Positions 36,251 through 44,985 are shown, numbered from the stretch's first letter. The stretch is 64,000 nt of DNA from JACKDX01 sp964640175 (GCA_964640175.1 CAZXFW010000008.1:62001-126000), one strand, 5' to 3'. Program-made: numbers and translations. The notes: generated by a model from the letters alone, not told the origin.

Positions 36251-37276
36251 ATGTTTGAGATTCGTGCTGCCTTACCATCCGATCAAGATGGCCTTTTAGA
36301 ACTCAGTCAATTTCTCAATTCGGTTAACTTGCCCCATGATCCTAAAACCATTGCAGAGTTATTAGCGCTTTCCGAACAATCCTTCAAAGGCACCCTTGGC
36401 AACCCTCGTAAACATGAATACGTATTCGTGATCTGCGAAAAAGACACTGGCCGCATTGTGGGCTCGTCCATGGTGATTGGGCAATTAGGCCGTCGGGATG
36501 CACCTTATATTTATTTTGATATCGATCGAGAAGAACGTTATAGCGAAACACTTGATAAGCACTTCATTCATCGCATCCTTACCGTGCGTTACTCCTACAA
36601 TGGGCCCACGGAGATTGGTGGGTTGGTCGTACATCCTGAATACCGCCGTCACCCCCATCGTATTGGCATGCTTATTTCGTATATTCGTTTCTTGTGGATC
36701 GCCATGCATCGAACACTGGTGCAAGACGAGATTTTAGCTGAGCTCATGCCGCCTCTCTGTGAAGACGGCTCCAGCTATTTATGGGAAGCGGTAGGTCGAC
36801 GCTTTACCGACCTGAGCTACCGTGAGGCAGATCATTTATCCAAACACAACAAAGAGTTCATTCGTAATCTTTTTCCGCGCGCAGGCATTTATGCCTCACT
36901 TTTGTCGCAAGAAGCTCAAGATGTCGTTGGCAAAGTGGGTCCTCAAACACAAGGCGTGGAAAAACTCCTGCGCCGCATCGGATTTACGTATGCAGAACGC
37001 ATCGACCCCTTCGACGGTGGGCCTCACTTCATTGCGCCTACGAATAAGATCACCTTGGTCAATGCTTCGAAACAACTCAACTTGCAGGCAGAAGACACCA
37101 TCCATCAGCAGCGTGCCCTGATTGCAGTCAGCCATGAAGGAGCGCCCTACTTTACGGCTCTTTCATGCCAATGCACCATCGATCTACCCGCGCAGCAGAT
37201 TATTGTCCCACCCACTATCTCCAACCACCTAGGCGTCGATTCTGGGCATCCTGTCTGGGCACTGACGCTAAATTAA
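36251..37276 (+). CDS. astA: Arginine N-succinyltransferase-like protein
   Basis: The 341-residue protein fits the AstA family: IRAALPSDQDGLLELSQFLN at the N-terminus, IVGSSMVIGQLGRRDAPYIY, EIGGLVVHPEYRRHPHRIGM and DPFDGGPHFIAPT. AstA transfers succinyl from succinyl-CoA to arginine, the first step of the AST catabolic pathway. No astB, astC, astD or astE is nearby, so the partner genes are elsewhere or the enzyme has another acyl acceptor. Its stop overlaps the convergent cytochrome gene by four bases. Confidence 0.88.
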   Translation: MFEIRAALPSDQDGLLELSQFLNSVNLPHDPKTIAELLALSEQSFKGTLGNPRKHEYVFVICEKDTGRIVGSSMVIGQLGRRDAPYIYFDIDREERYSETLDKHFIHRILTVRYSYNGPTEIGGLVVHPEYRRHPHRIGMLISYIRFLWIAMHRTLVQDEILAELMPPLCEDGSSYLWEAVGRRFTDLSYREADHLSKHNKEFIRNLFPRAGIYASLLSQEAQDVVGKVGPQTQGVEKLLRRIGFTYAERIDPFDGGPHFIAPTNKITLVNASKQLNLQAEDTIHQQRALIAVSHEGAPYFTALSCQCTIDLPAQQIIVPPTISNHLGVDSGHPVWALTLN

Positions 37277-37869
37277 CGCCGCTTTAGCCACTTTGCAGGC
37301 AATGGCTTGCTTCGGAACTCACTCTTTTCAAACAGCTTACGCCACGGTTTATGGCAGCCCTTACACGATTTACGTGCTAACTTTAAATCCCCTGCACGTG
37401 CAGCCTTCGCACCCTCCAGCGATACCTTAGCCCACCCTTCTGCACCTTCATTCCATGCCTTGGGTAGCGGATACGCCTCAGCAAGCTCTGCAATTTGTTC
37501 CAGCAACACCGCAAGCTGTTTGGTGTCCTCTTTTTCAACAGCGGCGCCAACTTTCTCTTCCATCCAATGTTCCAGTGGACAAGGATTCTTCTCACCTCCA
37601 CATTTGGGATCAGCTAGAGGGCTCTCAGAAGTCGGTTCACCTTCAGTCGGCACTTGCTCGACAGGATTAGAGGGTTTGTTAGGCGCCTCTGGCTTGGGAG
37701 CAGCAGGTTCATTGGCGGGTTTGACAGGGACGGGAGAAAGCGCCGCAGAAAAAGGCCGTGGTCCAAGCGCTTCCACAGATCCCTCTTGAGATGCGCCTTT
37801 TGCACACCCTGCCATGCTCAACGCCAAACAAAGCACCACTCTTACATGTCGTATAACTTTGGTTACCAT
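37273..37869 (-). CDS. Class II cytochrome c-like lipoprotein
   Basis: This 198-residue protein has a lipoprotein signal ending in MAGC, a long Pro/Glu-rich linker (about 45-90), a Cys pair (DPKCGGEKNPCPLEHW) and a helical domain whose C-terminus holds one heme motif, KSCKGCHKPWRKLF. A single CXXCH near the C-terminus of a helical bundle is the layout of cytochromes c' and c556. It would sit at the periplasmic face of a membrane and carry electrons or bind small ligands. The axial ligand cannot be judged. The family call is an inference from layout, not close similarity. Confidence 0.7.
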   Translation of the reverse strand: MVTKVIRHVRVVLCLALSMAGCAKGASQEGSVEALGPRPFSAALSPVPVKPANEPAAPKPEAPNKPSNPVEQVPTEGEPTSESPLADPKCGGEKNPCPLEHWMEEKVGAAVEKEDTKQLAVLLEQIAELAEAYPLPKAWNEGAEGWAKVSLEGAKAARAGDLKLARKSCKGCHKPWRKLFEKSEFRSKPLPAKWLKRR

Positions 37870-37924
37870 AACTATACCCCCAACGGTTGGACGCTATCAT
37901 GAACCAAACTACTCACCCAAAAGC

Positions 37925-37951
37925 TGTCATAAAAACTGACAATTCTTGTCA
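37925..37951 (+). promoter_or_regulatory. Three TGTCA/TGACA boxes upstream of the pilin gene
   Basis: TGTCA at 37925-37929, TGACA at 37937-37941 and TGTCA at 37947-37951. The last two form TGACA-N5-TGTCA flanked by A and T tracts. They lie about 70-95 bases upstream of the -12 element of a candidate sigma-54 promoter, where an enhancer-binding activator would bind. In Pseudomonas, PilR sites contain repeated TGTC. Confidence 0.4.
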
Positions 37952-38006
37952 TTTTTCCAGTCGTTAGATCATCCAATTCCACGGTAACTCTTCATTATTA
38001 TGACCC

Positions 38007-38022
38007 CGGCATAGTTGTTGCT
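38007..38022 (+). promoter_or_regulatory. Candidate sigma-54 promoter of the pilin gene
   Basis: CGGCATAGTTGTTGCT keeps GG (38008-38009) and GC (38020-38021) exactly ten bases apart and the TTGCW of the -12 element; the consensus is TGGCACG-N4-TTGCW. PilA genes in M. xanthus and Pseudomonas use sigma-54. Transcription would begin near 38033, only two bases before the ATG at 38035, so either the mRNA is nearly leaderless or the true start is GTG 38053. Confidence 0.5.
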
Positions 38023-38034
38023 TATACTGCCGAG

Positions 38035-38592
38035 ATGACAACACGACGGCGCGTGCCCTTGCGCATTCATGGGTTTACCCTAGTGGAGCTCATGATCGTC
38101 GTGGCTATTTTAGGCATACTTGCCGCCGTCGCTATCCCCGCCTTCATGGGCTACATAAGACGCGCCAAAACTGGCGAAGCGACTTCCAATCTCAACATGA
38201 TGTTTAAAGGCGCAGCCAGCTATTACGAACAAGAGCGCACCTCAGGAGGCATCACCGCAAGCAACAGCGCCAGTTGCACGGTGGGAAGCATTGCCATGAC
38301 ACCAGCCGATCCCGGCCCACAAAAACAACAGGTGAACTTCCTCGAGACCGCTCCTGAATGGGCTGCCCTAGGATTTTCAGAAGCCGACTTCCTTTATTTT
38401 GGCTACGAAGTTGTCTCCGCAGGTAGCCAATGCGATCACATTGCCAACGATACGTCCATTTATACCTTCATTGCCCGCGGCGATCTCGATGGAGACAACG
38501 TCAACAGCACCATTGAGCTCGCGGTCGGCAGCGATGCCAACAATACCCTCTACCACGCCCGCGGCTTCTACATTCAGAACGAAACCGAATAA
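38035..38592 (+). CDS. pilA: Type IV major pilin-like protein
   Basis: The 185-residue protein has a basic leader, the prepilin peptidase site G/FTLVELMIVV (cut after residue 13, Glu5 of the mature protein present), and the hydrophobic N-terminal helix VAILGILAAVAIPAFMGYIRR, followed by a variable globular domain with two cysteines that could form a disulfide (SCTVG, QCDHI). It should be the major subunit of a type IV pilus for twitching, adhesion or DNA uptake. No pilB, pilC or pilT is nearby. A GTG start at 38053 would give a seven-residue leader and fit the promoter better. Confidence 0.88.
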   Translation: MTTRRRVPLRIHGFTLVELMIVVAILGILAAVAIPAFMGYIRRAKTGEATSNLNMMFKGAASYYEQERTSGGITASNSASCTVGSIAMTPADPGPQKQQVNFLETAPEWAALGFSEADFLYFGYEVVSAGSQCDHIANDTSIYTFIARGDLDGDNVNSTIELAVGSDANNTLYHARGFYIQNETE

Positions 38593-38632
38593 CCTACCCA
38601 TTCAAGTCTAGTCAGCCGCCTTTTCAGACTAC

Positions 38633-38650
38633 TTGACAGGCAGTACTGCC
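38633..38650 (+). promoter_or_regulatory. -35 box and 12-bp palindrome before tRNA-Phe
   Basis: A perfect TTGACA (38633-38638) is followed at once by the perfect palindrome GGCAGTACTGCC (38639-38650), about 45 bases before the tRNA. The -10 position (TGCTCT) is poor. It may be the tRNA promoter with an overlapping regulatory site. Confidence 0.35.
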
Positions 38651-38681
38651 GCATGCTGCTCTGCGTTCCCGGCAGCAACTT

Positions 38682-38757
<76 letters not shown>

Positions 38758-38844
38758 GCGAAATTGGAAGGGGTAATGGCCCCCGTATGCCGCCTCTAGA
38801 CGCAAATTGACCGGCGGCAACTTTGTGCTACGTAACCAAGCGTC

Positions 38845-40341
38845 TTGTACCTTCCACGATTACGGTTTTGGAATAGCGTTTGGATTTATTGGTTAGGGAT
38901 TTTTGTGCAAATACATGGTTGCACAGAACAGCCCACACCACTTTCTCATACCCACGCTGACACTGTCATAGCTCCAACACACTCGCTCTCAGAAGTGCAC
39001 CTTGCACCAGGAACACCTTTATTTCGCCTAGCCCCACGGCGTGGCACATTGGGCTCGGACATCACACTTGAAGAGGAGCAGATTGTATGGGCCGAATGGC
39101 TCGAGCAACCCTTGAAAGATGTAACTCACCGATGGGCAGCGCTCTACAATTCTTCTGGATTCACCGGCCGTTATGCAAAGCTTCCTTATCAATCCAGCAT
39201 GGCCGTGCCTGTCCAGCCCTTATTTTCCGCACGTCAATTCTATTGCCCTTCGTATTACTTTTCCGAAACTGGTCGCCTCACACAAAAGCACTCACCAAAG
39301 AGTGACCAAATTTTCGTCACAGGCCAAGATGATGATTATCTACGCGGAGTTAACGGCAATGGAGAGCCACAGTTCTTCCCTCTTTCCTGTCTTTCCCTGA
39401 ATCGTCCCGAGCTGTATGTCGTATTCGATTTAGATCAAACCTTGCTTTGGTCCGAATGCAGCAATCCGCAATCCCTTACCAAAATTTCATATGCATACGG
39501 AATGGATTGCCTCGCCGACGGCGTTCCTGAACTCCTTCGATGGTTACACCTTATGCCTAATCTAAAAGTCGTTTTTTGGAGTGCGTCCCCTTTGTCGCGC
39601 ATTCGTTCCCTATTAAGCAACATCCATGTCACTCCACAACAAACAGCTCTCGATATAGCAACCGCCATACTGAGCGATGTAGACTTGACTCATAAACGGA
39701 ATAAAGATTTGCACCGAATTAATCCTGATATCTCAAACATTATCATGTTTGACGACAAAGCAACGGAGCTAGCGGACCAGCGAGATCATTGGGTCAACTT
39801 GGCAGATGGCGCTATGTTGTTTTCAGATGTCATACTGGACCAACCTCAAGACCCGGCATCGCTGCAAGCCATCGCTCGGTTAGCTGCTGAATATCCCCTT
39901 GCTGAAAGGCGCCGTAGAATTGCGCGTCATCTCGAGGCGCGTAGGTTCAAGGCGTTTGTTATTGGAGGCTTAATCGCAGAGCTCTTACACAAACTAGAAA
40001 CAGGTTTGGTGCTATCCGAGGCTTTAGCAACCATGCGCGAAGAACAGCAGGCTCGCCTAGCCACCCATGCATGGGCACATGAAACGTATGCCACTGACTG
40101 GGTTTGGGACGACACGCTCGCAACACTAGGCATGCAAACTTTACGCATGCTGAACCCGCCGCTCAGCATGCCGGATGCCTCATGGTTAATGGAAGGCGTT
40201 TACTACAATGACTTAGAAACCGACGAAGAATACGTCAGGTTCAGAGATGTTTGTTTATTCCCACATCCCATGGACGAGACAAGATGGGTGACACGCCCCC
40301 TGTCCCTAAACCACCCACCCGGTTGCAGTCTAACGTCTTAG
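38845..40341 (+). CDS. Lipoprotein with FCP1/NIF-like HAD phosphatase domain
   Basis: This 498-residue protein starts at TTG with a signal ending in QIHGC, a lipobox. A phosphatase domain of the FCP1/SCP (NLI-interacting factor) HAD type spans about 190-340: VVFDLDQTLLWSE (nucleophile and acid Asp), VVFWSAS and IIMFDDKATE. The C-terminal 150 residues are helical and unassigned. FCP1-type domains are best known in eukaryotes, where they dephosphorylate the polymerase II tail; in a bacterial periplasm the substrate is unknown. No ATG is available near the signal, so TTG is the best start. It overlaps the convergent beta-barrel gene by four bases. Confidence 0.78.
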   Translation: MYLPRLRFWNSVWIYWLGIFVQIHGCTEQPTPLSHTHADTVIAPTHSLSEVHLAPGTPLFRLAPRRGTLGSDITLEEEQIVWAEWLEQPLKDVTHRWAALYNSSGFTGRYAKLPYQSSMAVPVQPLFSARQFYCPSYYFSETGRLTQKHSPKSDQIFVTGQDDDYLRGVNGNGEPQFFPLSCLSLNRPELYVVFDLDQTLLWSECSNPQSLTKISYAYGMDCLADGVPELLRWLHLMPNLKVVFWSASPLSRIRSLLSNIHVTPQQTALDIATAILSDVDLTHKRNKDLHRINPDISNIIMFDDKATELADQRDHWVNLADGAMLFSDVILDQPQDPASLQAIARLAAEYPLAERRRRIARHLEARRFKAFVIGGLIAELLHKLETGLVLSEALATMREEQQARLATHAWAHETYATDWVWDDTLATLGMQTLRMLNPPLSMPDASWLMEGVYYNDLETDEEYVRFRDVCLFPHPMDETRWVTRPLSLNHPPGCSLTS

Positions 40342-41243
40342 TCAAACAAACCAATGTACAAATTCGCACCGGCACCAATCTGCCAACCATCCTCATTAAC
40401 TTCATCCTGTGGCTCTGGTATAGCTGGAGTAAAGAGTCGATCCCAGGATAACCAACCTGTAATATCCGCTACCCCTTGCACCAACGTGTAGCCGCCTTGG
40501 ATGCCAAGACCGATTGAAAAGTAATCCAAGTCTTGAGTGGGAAATAGGAAACCCATTTTGCCACCAAAAAAGATATTGTCGGTCACATTAAAATTGAGCG
40601 CAAACGGCAAGTCTAAAATCGCATGAAGCTCGGTGTCGTTTCCTCCTGGGCCCACTTGATCCCAAAAGTATAACTCCAGCTCCACACCTGTATCGACTCG
40701 CATATTCTTCATCGGTCGCCACAACACGGCAAGCCCTGCCGAAGTTGCAAAATCCACCTCGCCCGCAGCATTGCCCAAGGCCCTTGATACGCCGTAGCCA
40801 AAGTCGCCGGTACCAAGCTGCATACCTGCCTGCGCACCCACTTCGATGCGAGACTTATTAACGAAACGATAGCGTGCGAAGACCTCCGTCGCGCCGTACT
40901 CGAAGTCTGGTGTAAACAAAATGGGAAAAAGCAACACGCCAGCTTCTAGATTCGGGAGAATCCCAATCGATGCGCCCGCACCATGGTAAACACCCACTTC
41001 GTCACCCGCATCAAAAATGCGTAATCCACGACCGTTGTTTATCAATCCGGAGTTAAGTAACGCAAAATCTTGTGGACCAAGATCGACACTCAGTACGCCT
41101 TTATCTAAAATCATGGATCGTTGGGAATAATTAACGACAGATTGGCCCCATCGACCTGCTTCGGCCTGTGCCACTTCTGTAAAGCCCCCACACACTGCAA
41201 CAGCGACTCCGATATACGTGCTCCATGCATGCCGACCCATCAT
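40338..41243 (-). CDS. Outer-membrane beta-barrel-like protein
   Basis: The 301-residue protein has a Sec signal (YIGVAVAVCGGFTEVAQA) and then alternating hydrophobic, aromatic and glycine-rich strands (GLRIFDAGDEVGVYHGAGAS, EVFARYRFVNKSRIEVGAQA, IGLGIQGGYTL) ending in YIGLFD, with a terminal aromatic near the C-terminus as in barrel proteins. It is probably a transport or structural barrel; I cannot name a family. ATG 41243 follows AAGGAGG at five bases, so the 29 residues upstream in the same frame are not part of the protein. Confidence 0.72.
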   Translation of the reverse strand: MMGRHAWSTYIGVAVAVCGGFTEVAQAEAGRWGQSVVNYSQRSMILDKGVLSVDLGPQDFALLNSGLINNGRGLRIFDAGDEVGVYHGAGASIGILPNLEAGVLLFPILFTPDFEYGATEVFARYRFVNKSRIEVGAQAGMQLGTGDFGYGVSRALGNAAGEVDFATSAGLAVLWRPMKNMRVDTGVELELYFWDQVGPGGNDTELHAILDLPFALNFNVTDNIFFGGKMGFLFPTQDLDYFSIGLGIQGGYTLVQGVADITGWLSWDRLFTPAIPEPQDEVNEDGWQIGAGANLYIGLFD

Positions 41244-41367
41244 CCATCCCTCCTTGTATTCTTGAATTTGACGCCAATCTTTGTGCATGTCTGCTATTCC
41301 GTCAACCCCTCTGAAACCGCAGCCCCCCATATTGTGTCTTTAAGACAGCTGAACTACTTAACTCCCC

Positions 41368-42660
41368 GTGCCTGAATCGAACTCACACCAATTGTTTTTA
41401 GAATCCCAAGCACTCATGCCTGGCGGCGTGAACTCACCTGTCCGTGCCTTCAAGGCGGTTGGAAGTGAACCCATATTCATTAAGGAAGCCAAAGGCGCAT
41501 GGCTCGTTGATGTCGACGGCAATCGCTATGTGGACTACGTCGGCTCCTGGGGCCCTTTAATCCTGGGGCATGCGGATGCTGATGTCATACACGCCATACA
41601 ATCCGCCGCAGAGCGTGGAAGCAGTTATGGCGCACCCACCGAAGCTGAACTTATCCTTGCTCGTTTGATCCACACCGCAGTACCCAGCATGGAGATGCTG
41701 CGACTTTGTAGCAGTGGGACGGAAGCTGTGATGGGTGCGCTTCGAGTGGCCCGTGGTGCTACAGGACGGGATATGATCGTCAAGTGCGAGGGGTGTTATC
41801 ACGGAGGCGCAGATTATTTACTGGTCAAGGCAGGCAGCGGCGCAATGACATTAGGCACACCAGACAGTGCAGGTGTGCCTCAAGCCTTTGCAAACACCAC
41901 ACTGCTTGTGCCATATAATGACGTCGCTGCGCTTGAACGTGTCTTTGCAGCTCATGGTCACAACATCGCAGCCGTAATTATAGAGCCCATTGCAGGCAAC
42001 ATGGGATGTGTTCCGCCTGGCTCAATGTATCTACACGCACTGCGCAACATCACCAGCCAATATCAAGCACTTCTCGTTTTCGACGAAGTCATTACCGGGT
42101 TTCGTGTGGCTTTTGGCGGTGCGCAATCACTGTATGGCGTGCATCCCGACCTTACCTGCCTTGGCAAAATCGTAGGCGGGGGCCTGCCCATGGGTGCCTA
42201 CGGTGGCAGTCGTCATCTCATGCAGCTTGTGGCGCCCCTTGGGCCTGTGTACCAAGCGGGTACTTTGAGTGGAAATCCTTTAGCCACTGCTTCCGGCATC
42301 GCTACGTTAAGCAAACTTCAAGACACTGCGGTCTATGCCACGCTTGAATCACGTGCCGCCGAACTACACGCAATTATCCTACAGACAGCAAACACTTACC
42401 ACGTGCCAGTCCAGGTACAACGCATAGGATCGATGTTCACTGTGTTTTTTAACGATTCACCGGTATGCGATCTATCCACAGCACTGCGTTCCGATACACA
42501 GCGCTATGCCTGTTGGCACAAAGCACTTCTTGCTCATGGTGTTTATTGGCCTCCTTCGCAATTTGAAGCAGCCTTTGTGTCGCTCGCGCATGACGATGCA
42601 ACATTGGACCACACCAAGCAGGCACTCCAAGCAGCCTTCCATGCCGTAGCTGTCATGTAG
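41368..42660 (+). CDS. hemL: Glutamate-1-semialdehyde 2,1-aminomutase
   Basis: HemL makes 5-aminolevulinate from glutamate-1-semialdehyde in the C5 tetrapyrrole route. The 430-residue protein has the diagnostic MPGGVNSPVRAF, RLCSSGTEAVMGALRVARG, CEGCYHGGADYLLVKAGSG, LLVFDEVITGFRVAFGG and the PLP lysine in LGKIVGGGLPMGAYGG. It starts at GTG 41368 with no strong ribosome site. HemA and HemC of the same pathway are at the right edge of the window. It overlaps rluD tail-to-tail by eight bases. Confidence 0.97.
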   Translation: MPESNSHQLFLESQALMPGGVNSPVRAFKAVGSEPIFIKEAKGAWLVDVDGNRYVDYVGSWGPLILGHADADVIHAIQSAAERGSSYGAPTEAELILARLIHTAVPSMEMLRLCSSGTEAVMGALRVARGATGRDMIVKCEGCYHGGADYLLVKAGSGAMTLGTPDSAGVPQAFANTTLLVPYNDVAALERVFAAHGHNIAAVIIEPIAGNMGCVPPGSMYLHALRNITSQYQALLVFDEVITGFRVAFGGAQSLYGVHPDLTCLGKIVGGGLPMGAYGGSRHLMQLVAPLGPVYQAGTLSGNPLATASGIATLSKLQDTAVYATLESRAAELHAIILQTANTYHVPVQVQRIGSMFTVFFNDSPVCDLSTALRSDTQRYACWHKALLAHGVYWPPSQFEAAFVSLAHDDATLDHTKQALQAAFHAVAVM

Positions 42661-43609
42661 AATGTTTACGGATTAACAATTCCAACGCATCTTGAAAAGG
42701 CTTTGGGAGTGCGGTCCGAAAGGAAAGCGCTTCACCTGTCACTGGATGTGCAAAGCCTAGCACCGAGGCATGCAGTGCCTGGCGCTGAAGCAACGCCGCA
42801 GCCTGAATGAGCAGCGGATCACGCACGGGTTTGCCATAGAGCGGATCGGCAAGCACCGGAAATCCGCGATCTGCACAATGCACACGAATCTGGTGGGTGC
42901 GACCGGTTTCCAAACGGCAACACACCCAGTTGGATCCGTGCATAACTTGCCGCACTTCGAGATTGGTAATGGCGGGTTTGCCACGGTCAACTTTGGAACT
43001 AAATCGTTTTCGATCCACAGGATGGCGACCATACAGGGTCTCGATACGCATCACGCGCTCTGGCACTGTGCCAACGACAATAGCGTCATACTCTCGATCC
43101 ATCGTCCGCATCTGAAACAACTGCACTAACTTCTCATGCACCAAAGGCGTTTTGGCCACTACCATGACTCCACTGGTGTCTTTATCCAACCGATGCACGA
43201 TGCCGGGCCGAGGTGTGTTGCCCGCATCAACGACATTCCAATGATACAATAACGCATTCACCAATGTGCCTTGGGCATGCCCTGGCGCAGGGTGCACCAC
43301 AAGCCCTGCAGGCTTATTCAGCACAAGCAAGTGTGCATCTTCATACAGGATGTCTAACGGAATGGCCTGAGGAATGATGTCTGAGGACTCTGGCGGTGCA
43401 GGAAAAATTTGCACTACCTCTCCCTCAGCCACTTTTGTCTTAGTCATCACGGGCTCGCCGTCCACACGGACTCGCCCCTCTTCAATCCAACGCTGTAACC
43501 GTGACCTGGAAATGCCCAGTTCACGACACGCTAACACCTTATCAATGCGCTGAGTTGCCTCGGCAGATACGATAACAAGCTCAATCGGATCGGAAGACCG
43601 TATCACCAC
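42653..43609 (-). CDS. rluD: 23S rRNA pseudouridine synthase, RluD family
   Basis: The 318-residue protein has an N-terminal S4 RNA-binding domain (RIDKVLACRELGISRSRLQR) and the RluA/RluD catalytic core with the Asp in GIVHRLDKDTSGVMVVAKT, plus LETGRTHQIRVH. RluD modifies helix 69 of 23S rRNA, where its loss harms ribosome assembly. GTG 43609 overlaps the stop of the preceding 87-residue gene by seven bases, indicating coupling. RluA or RluC specificity cannot be ruled out. Confidence 0.92.
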   Translation of the reverse strand: MVIRSSDPIELVIVSAEATQRIDKVLACRELGISRSRLQRWIEEGRVRVDGEPVMTKTKVAEGEVVQIFPAPPESSDIIPQAIPLDILYEDAHLLVLNKPAGLVVHPAPGHAQGTLVNALLYHWNVVDAGNTPRPGIVHRLDKDTSGVMVVAKTPLVHEKLVQLFQMRTMDREYDAIVVGTVPERVMRIETLYGRHPVDRKRFSSKVDRGKPAITNLEVRQVMHGSNWVCCRLETGRTHQIRVHCADRGFPVLADPLYGKPVRDPLLIQAAALLQRQALHASVLGFAHPVTGEALSFRTALPKPFQDALELLIRKHST

Positions 43610-43866
43610 ATGGGAGACTTCACGTGCCCTTTAGCGCGCACAAGCACATCGATGATAGCTCGATCGTAGAAATTGCGCTTGTAGAGTTCTGGCGTCACAC
43701 GGCTTCGAAACAAGGCACGGCCTTCTTCGATTTCTTCAGAAAGCACTTCAAAAAGATTATCGCTTTGCACTCCGTTGATTACCTTATCCTCATTGTACAA
43801 AGATAAGTCGCTCGCAATCGCGCGCGCCAAACGTCGTGCTGCCTCTTCTGTTTCAATCAAAGCCAT
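43603..43866 (-). CDS. Small conserved hypothetical protein upstream of rluD
   Basis: The 87-residue protein is mainly helical and charged (ETEEAARRLARAIASDLSLY, then EVLSEEIEEGRALFRSRV). Proteins with this AARRLARAI-SDL-LYN pattern and an EEIEEGR stretch are, as I recall, conserved in deltaproteobacteria without a known function. No signal or membrane segment is present, so it is cytosolic. It sits between the HIQTEDSG protein gene (nine bases upstream) and rluD (seven-base overlap), in one operon. Confidence 0.75.
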   Translation of the reverse strand: MALIETEEAARRLARAIASDLSLYNEDKVINGVQSDNLFEVLSEEIEEGRALFRSRVTPELYKRNFYDRAIIDVLVRAKGHVKSPMW

Positions 43867-43875
43867 AGCTGCCTC

Positions 43876-44499
43876 TTAGCGTTCTTCCTCATTCCACTCC
43901 TCAGCAAGATAGCCCAAAATCACCTCGTCCAAAGACTTCTCACTCAAAGGGCGCTCGTTGCCGCTGCCAGAGGATATCCCGGAGAGGCGCTCGGGTACAG
44001 AGGACCTTTGCATTGTCGGCCGAGAAAGAGACCTCGCTGTCAATTTCCGTGCAAAAGAGCCTGTATCTTCCCGTGGCAACGCTTCAGGATCCGGGACCGG
44101 ATCTACCACGGTCGGACGCTCATCCAACACCTCTTCGTCCGCTACCTCTATCTCTGCCGCACGTGGCGTTAGATCTTCCTGCTGAGTCTGCGTTGAATCA
44201 AGTTGGGCATCGTATTGCCCCTCACGCAACGCCATAAAGATGGCTTTGTGTTGCTCTTGCATGAGTTTTTTCACCACGTCTCGATAACTTGGAGCGCCTA
44301 AATACTGTGCATAGCTTGTTTTGCGTGATGCTATAATACGACCGCCATCCGCAAAGAGATGCGTGATAATATGCGGACGACTCACGCCTGAGTCTTCCGT
44401 TTGAATATGGTAGACTTTGCCTTTGTATCGGGCGTTGGTATTGTAGCCTAACAGAGGTGATGCTGCCTTCGTCATGGCTATACTAGGTTCCGAGTCCAT
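43876..44499 (-). CDS. Conserved hypothetical protein of myxobacterial type (HIQTEDSG motif)
   Basis: The 207-residue protein has a well-defined N-terminal domain of about 85 residues (LLGYNTNARYKGKVYHIQTE, then ITHLFADGGRIIASRKTSYA and KLMQEQHKAIFMALREGQY), then an acidic, Pro/Ser-rich disordered tail. I recall the N-terminal pattern as conserved in Myxococcota proteins of unknown role; this rests on memory, not a search. Its start is ATG 44499 or ATG 44475. The first leaves only three bases to the divergent DUF2752 gene, so 44475 may be the true start. It heads the operon with the 87-residue protein and rluD. Confidence 0.75.
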   Translation of the reverse strand: MDSEPSIAMTKAASPLLGYNTNARYKGKVYHIQTEDSGVSRPHIITHLFADGGRIIASRKTSYAQYLGAPSYRDVVKKLMQEQHKAIFMALREGQYDAQLDSTQTQQEDLTPRAAEIEVADEEVLDERPTVVDPVPDPEALPREDTGSFARKLTARSLSRPTMQRSSVPERLSGISSGSGNERPLSEKSLDEVILGYLAEEWNEEER

Positions 44500-44502
44500 A
44501 CA

Positions 44503-44985
44503 ATGTTAACTCACACGGCCACACCCGCAACTCATGTTAGCACGAAACGTGCGTCAGATCCGCATCTTCGACACACACGGCAAGCACTATGGGGGCTATG
44601 GTTGGTTACGGTAGGCATCGTGGTGTTGTTGGCTTACTCTGTGACGCCCTCTTCATTGGGCTATGGCACGCACTTAAAGCTAGGATTACCGCCTTGCGGG
44701 TTTCTTACGGTGTTTGGCGTTCCGTGTCCTAGTTGTGGGTTAACCACCTCCTTTGCGCACATGGTGCGCCTACAATGGCTGGGGGCCTGGCACGCAAATC
44801 CTTGGGGCGTGCTGCTCTTTATCGTCACCCTAAGCTCAGTGCCGATCGCTCTAAAAGGCCTTGCGAACGCAAGTCCTGTACTCGAAACGTTGCATCGATT
44901 TCACACCGAAAAAATAGCACTTTTTTTGGTGATCTTTGGGATCACAGCATGGCTCAAACGGTTATATTTTTTGTGGATTGGCTAA
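44503..44985 (+). CDS. DUF2752 membrane protein
   Basis: The 160-residue protein matches DUF2752: after a first membrane segment (LWLVTVGIVVLLAYSV) it has the two-cysteine-pair signature PPCGFLTVFGVPCPSCGLTT and HANPWGVLLFIV, then two more hydrophobic segments. Such proteins are small inner-membrane proteins of unknown function; the Cys motif may bind a metal. The N-terminal 28 residues before the first membrane segment are hydrophilic. Its stop overlaps the convergent GGDEF gene by four bases. Confidence 0.85.
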   Translation: MLTHTATPATHVSTKRASDPHLRHTRQALWGLWLVTVGIVVLLAYSVTPSSLGYGTHLKLGLPPCGFLTVFGVPCPSCGLTTSFAHMVRLQWLGAWHANPWGVLLFIVTLSSVPIALKGLANASPVLETLHRFHTEKIALFLVIFGITAWLKRLYFLWIG

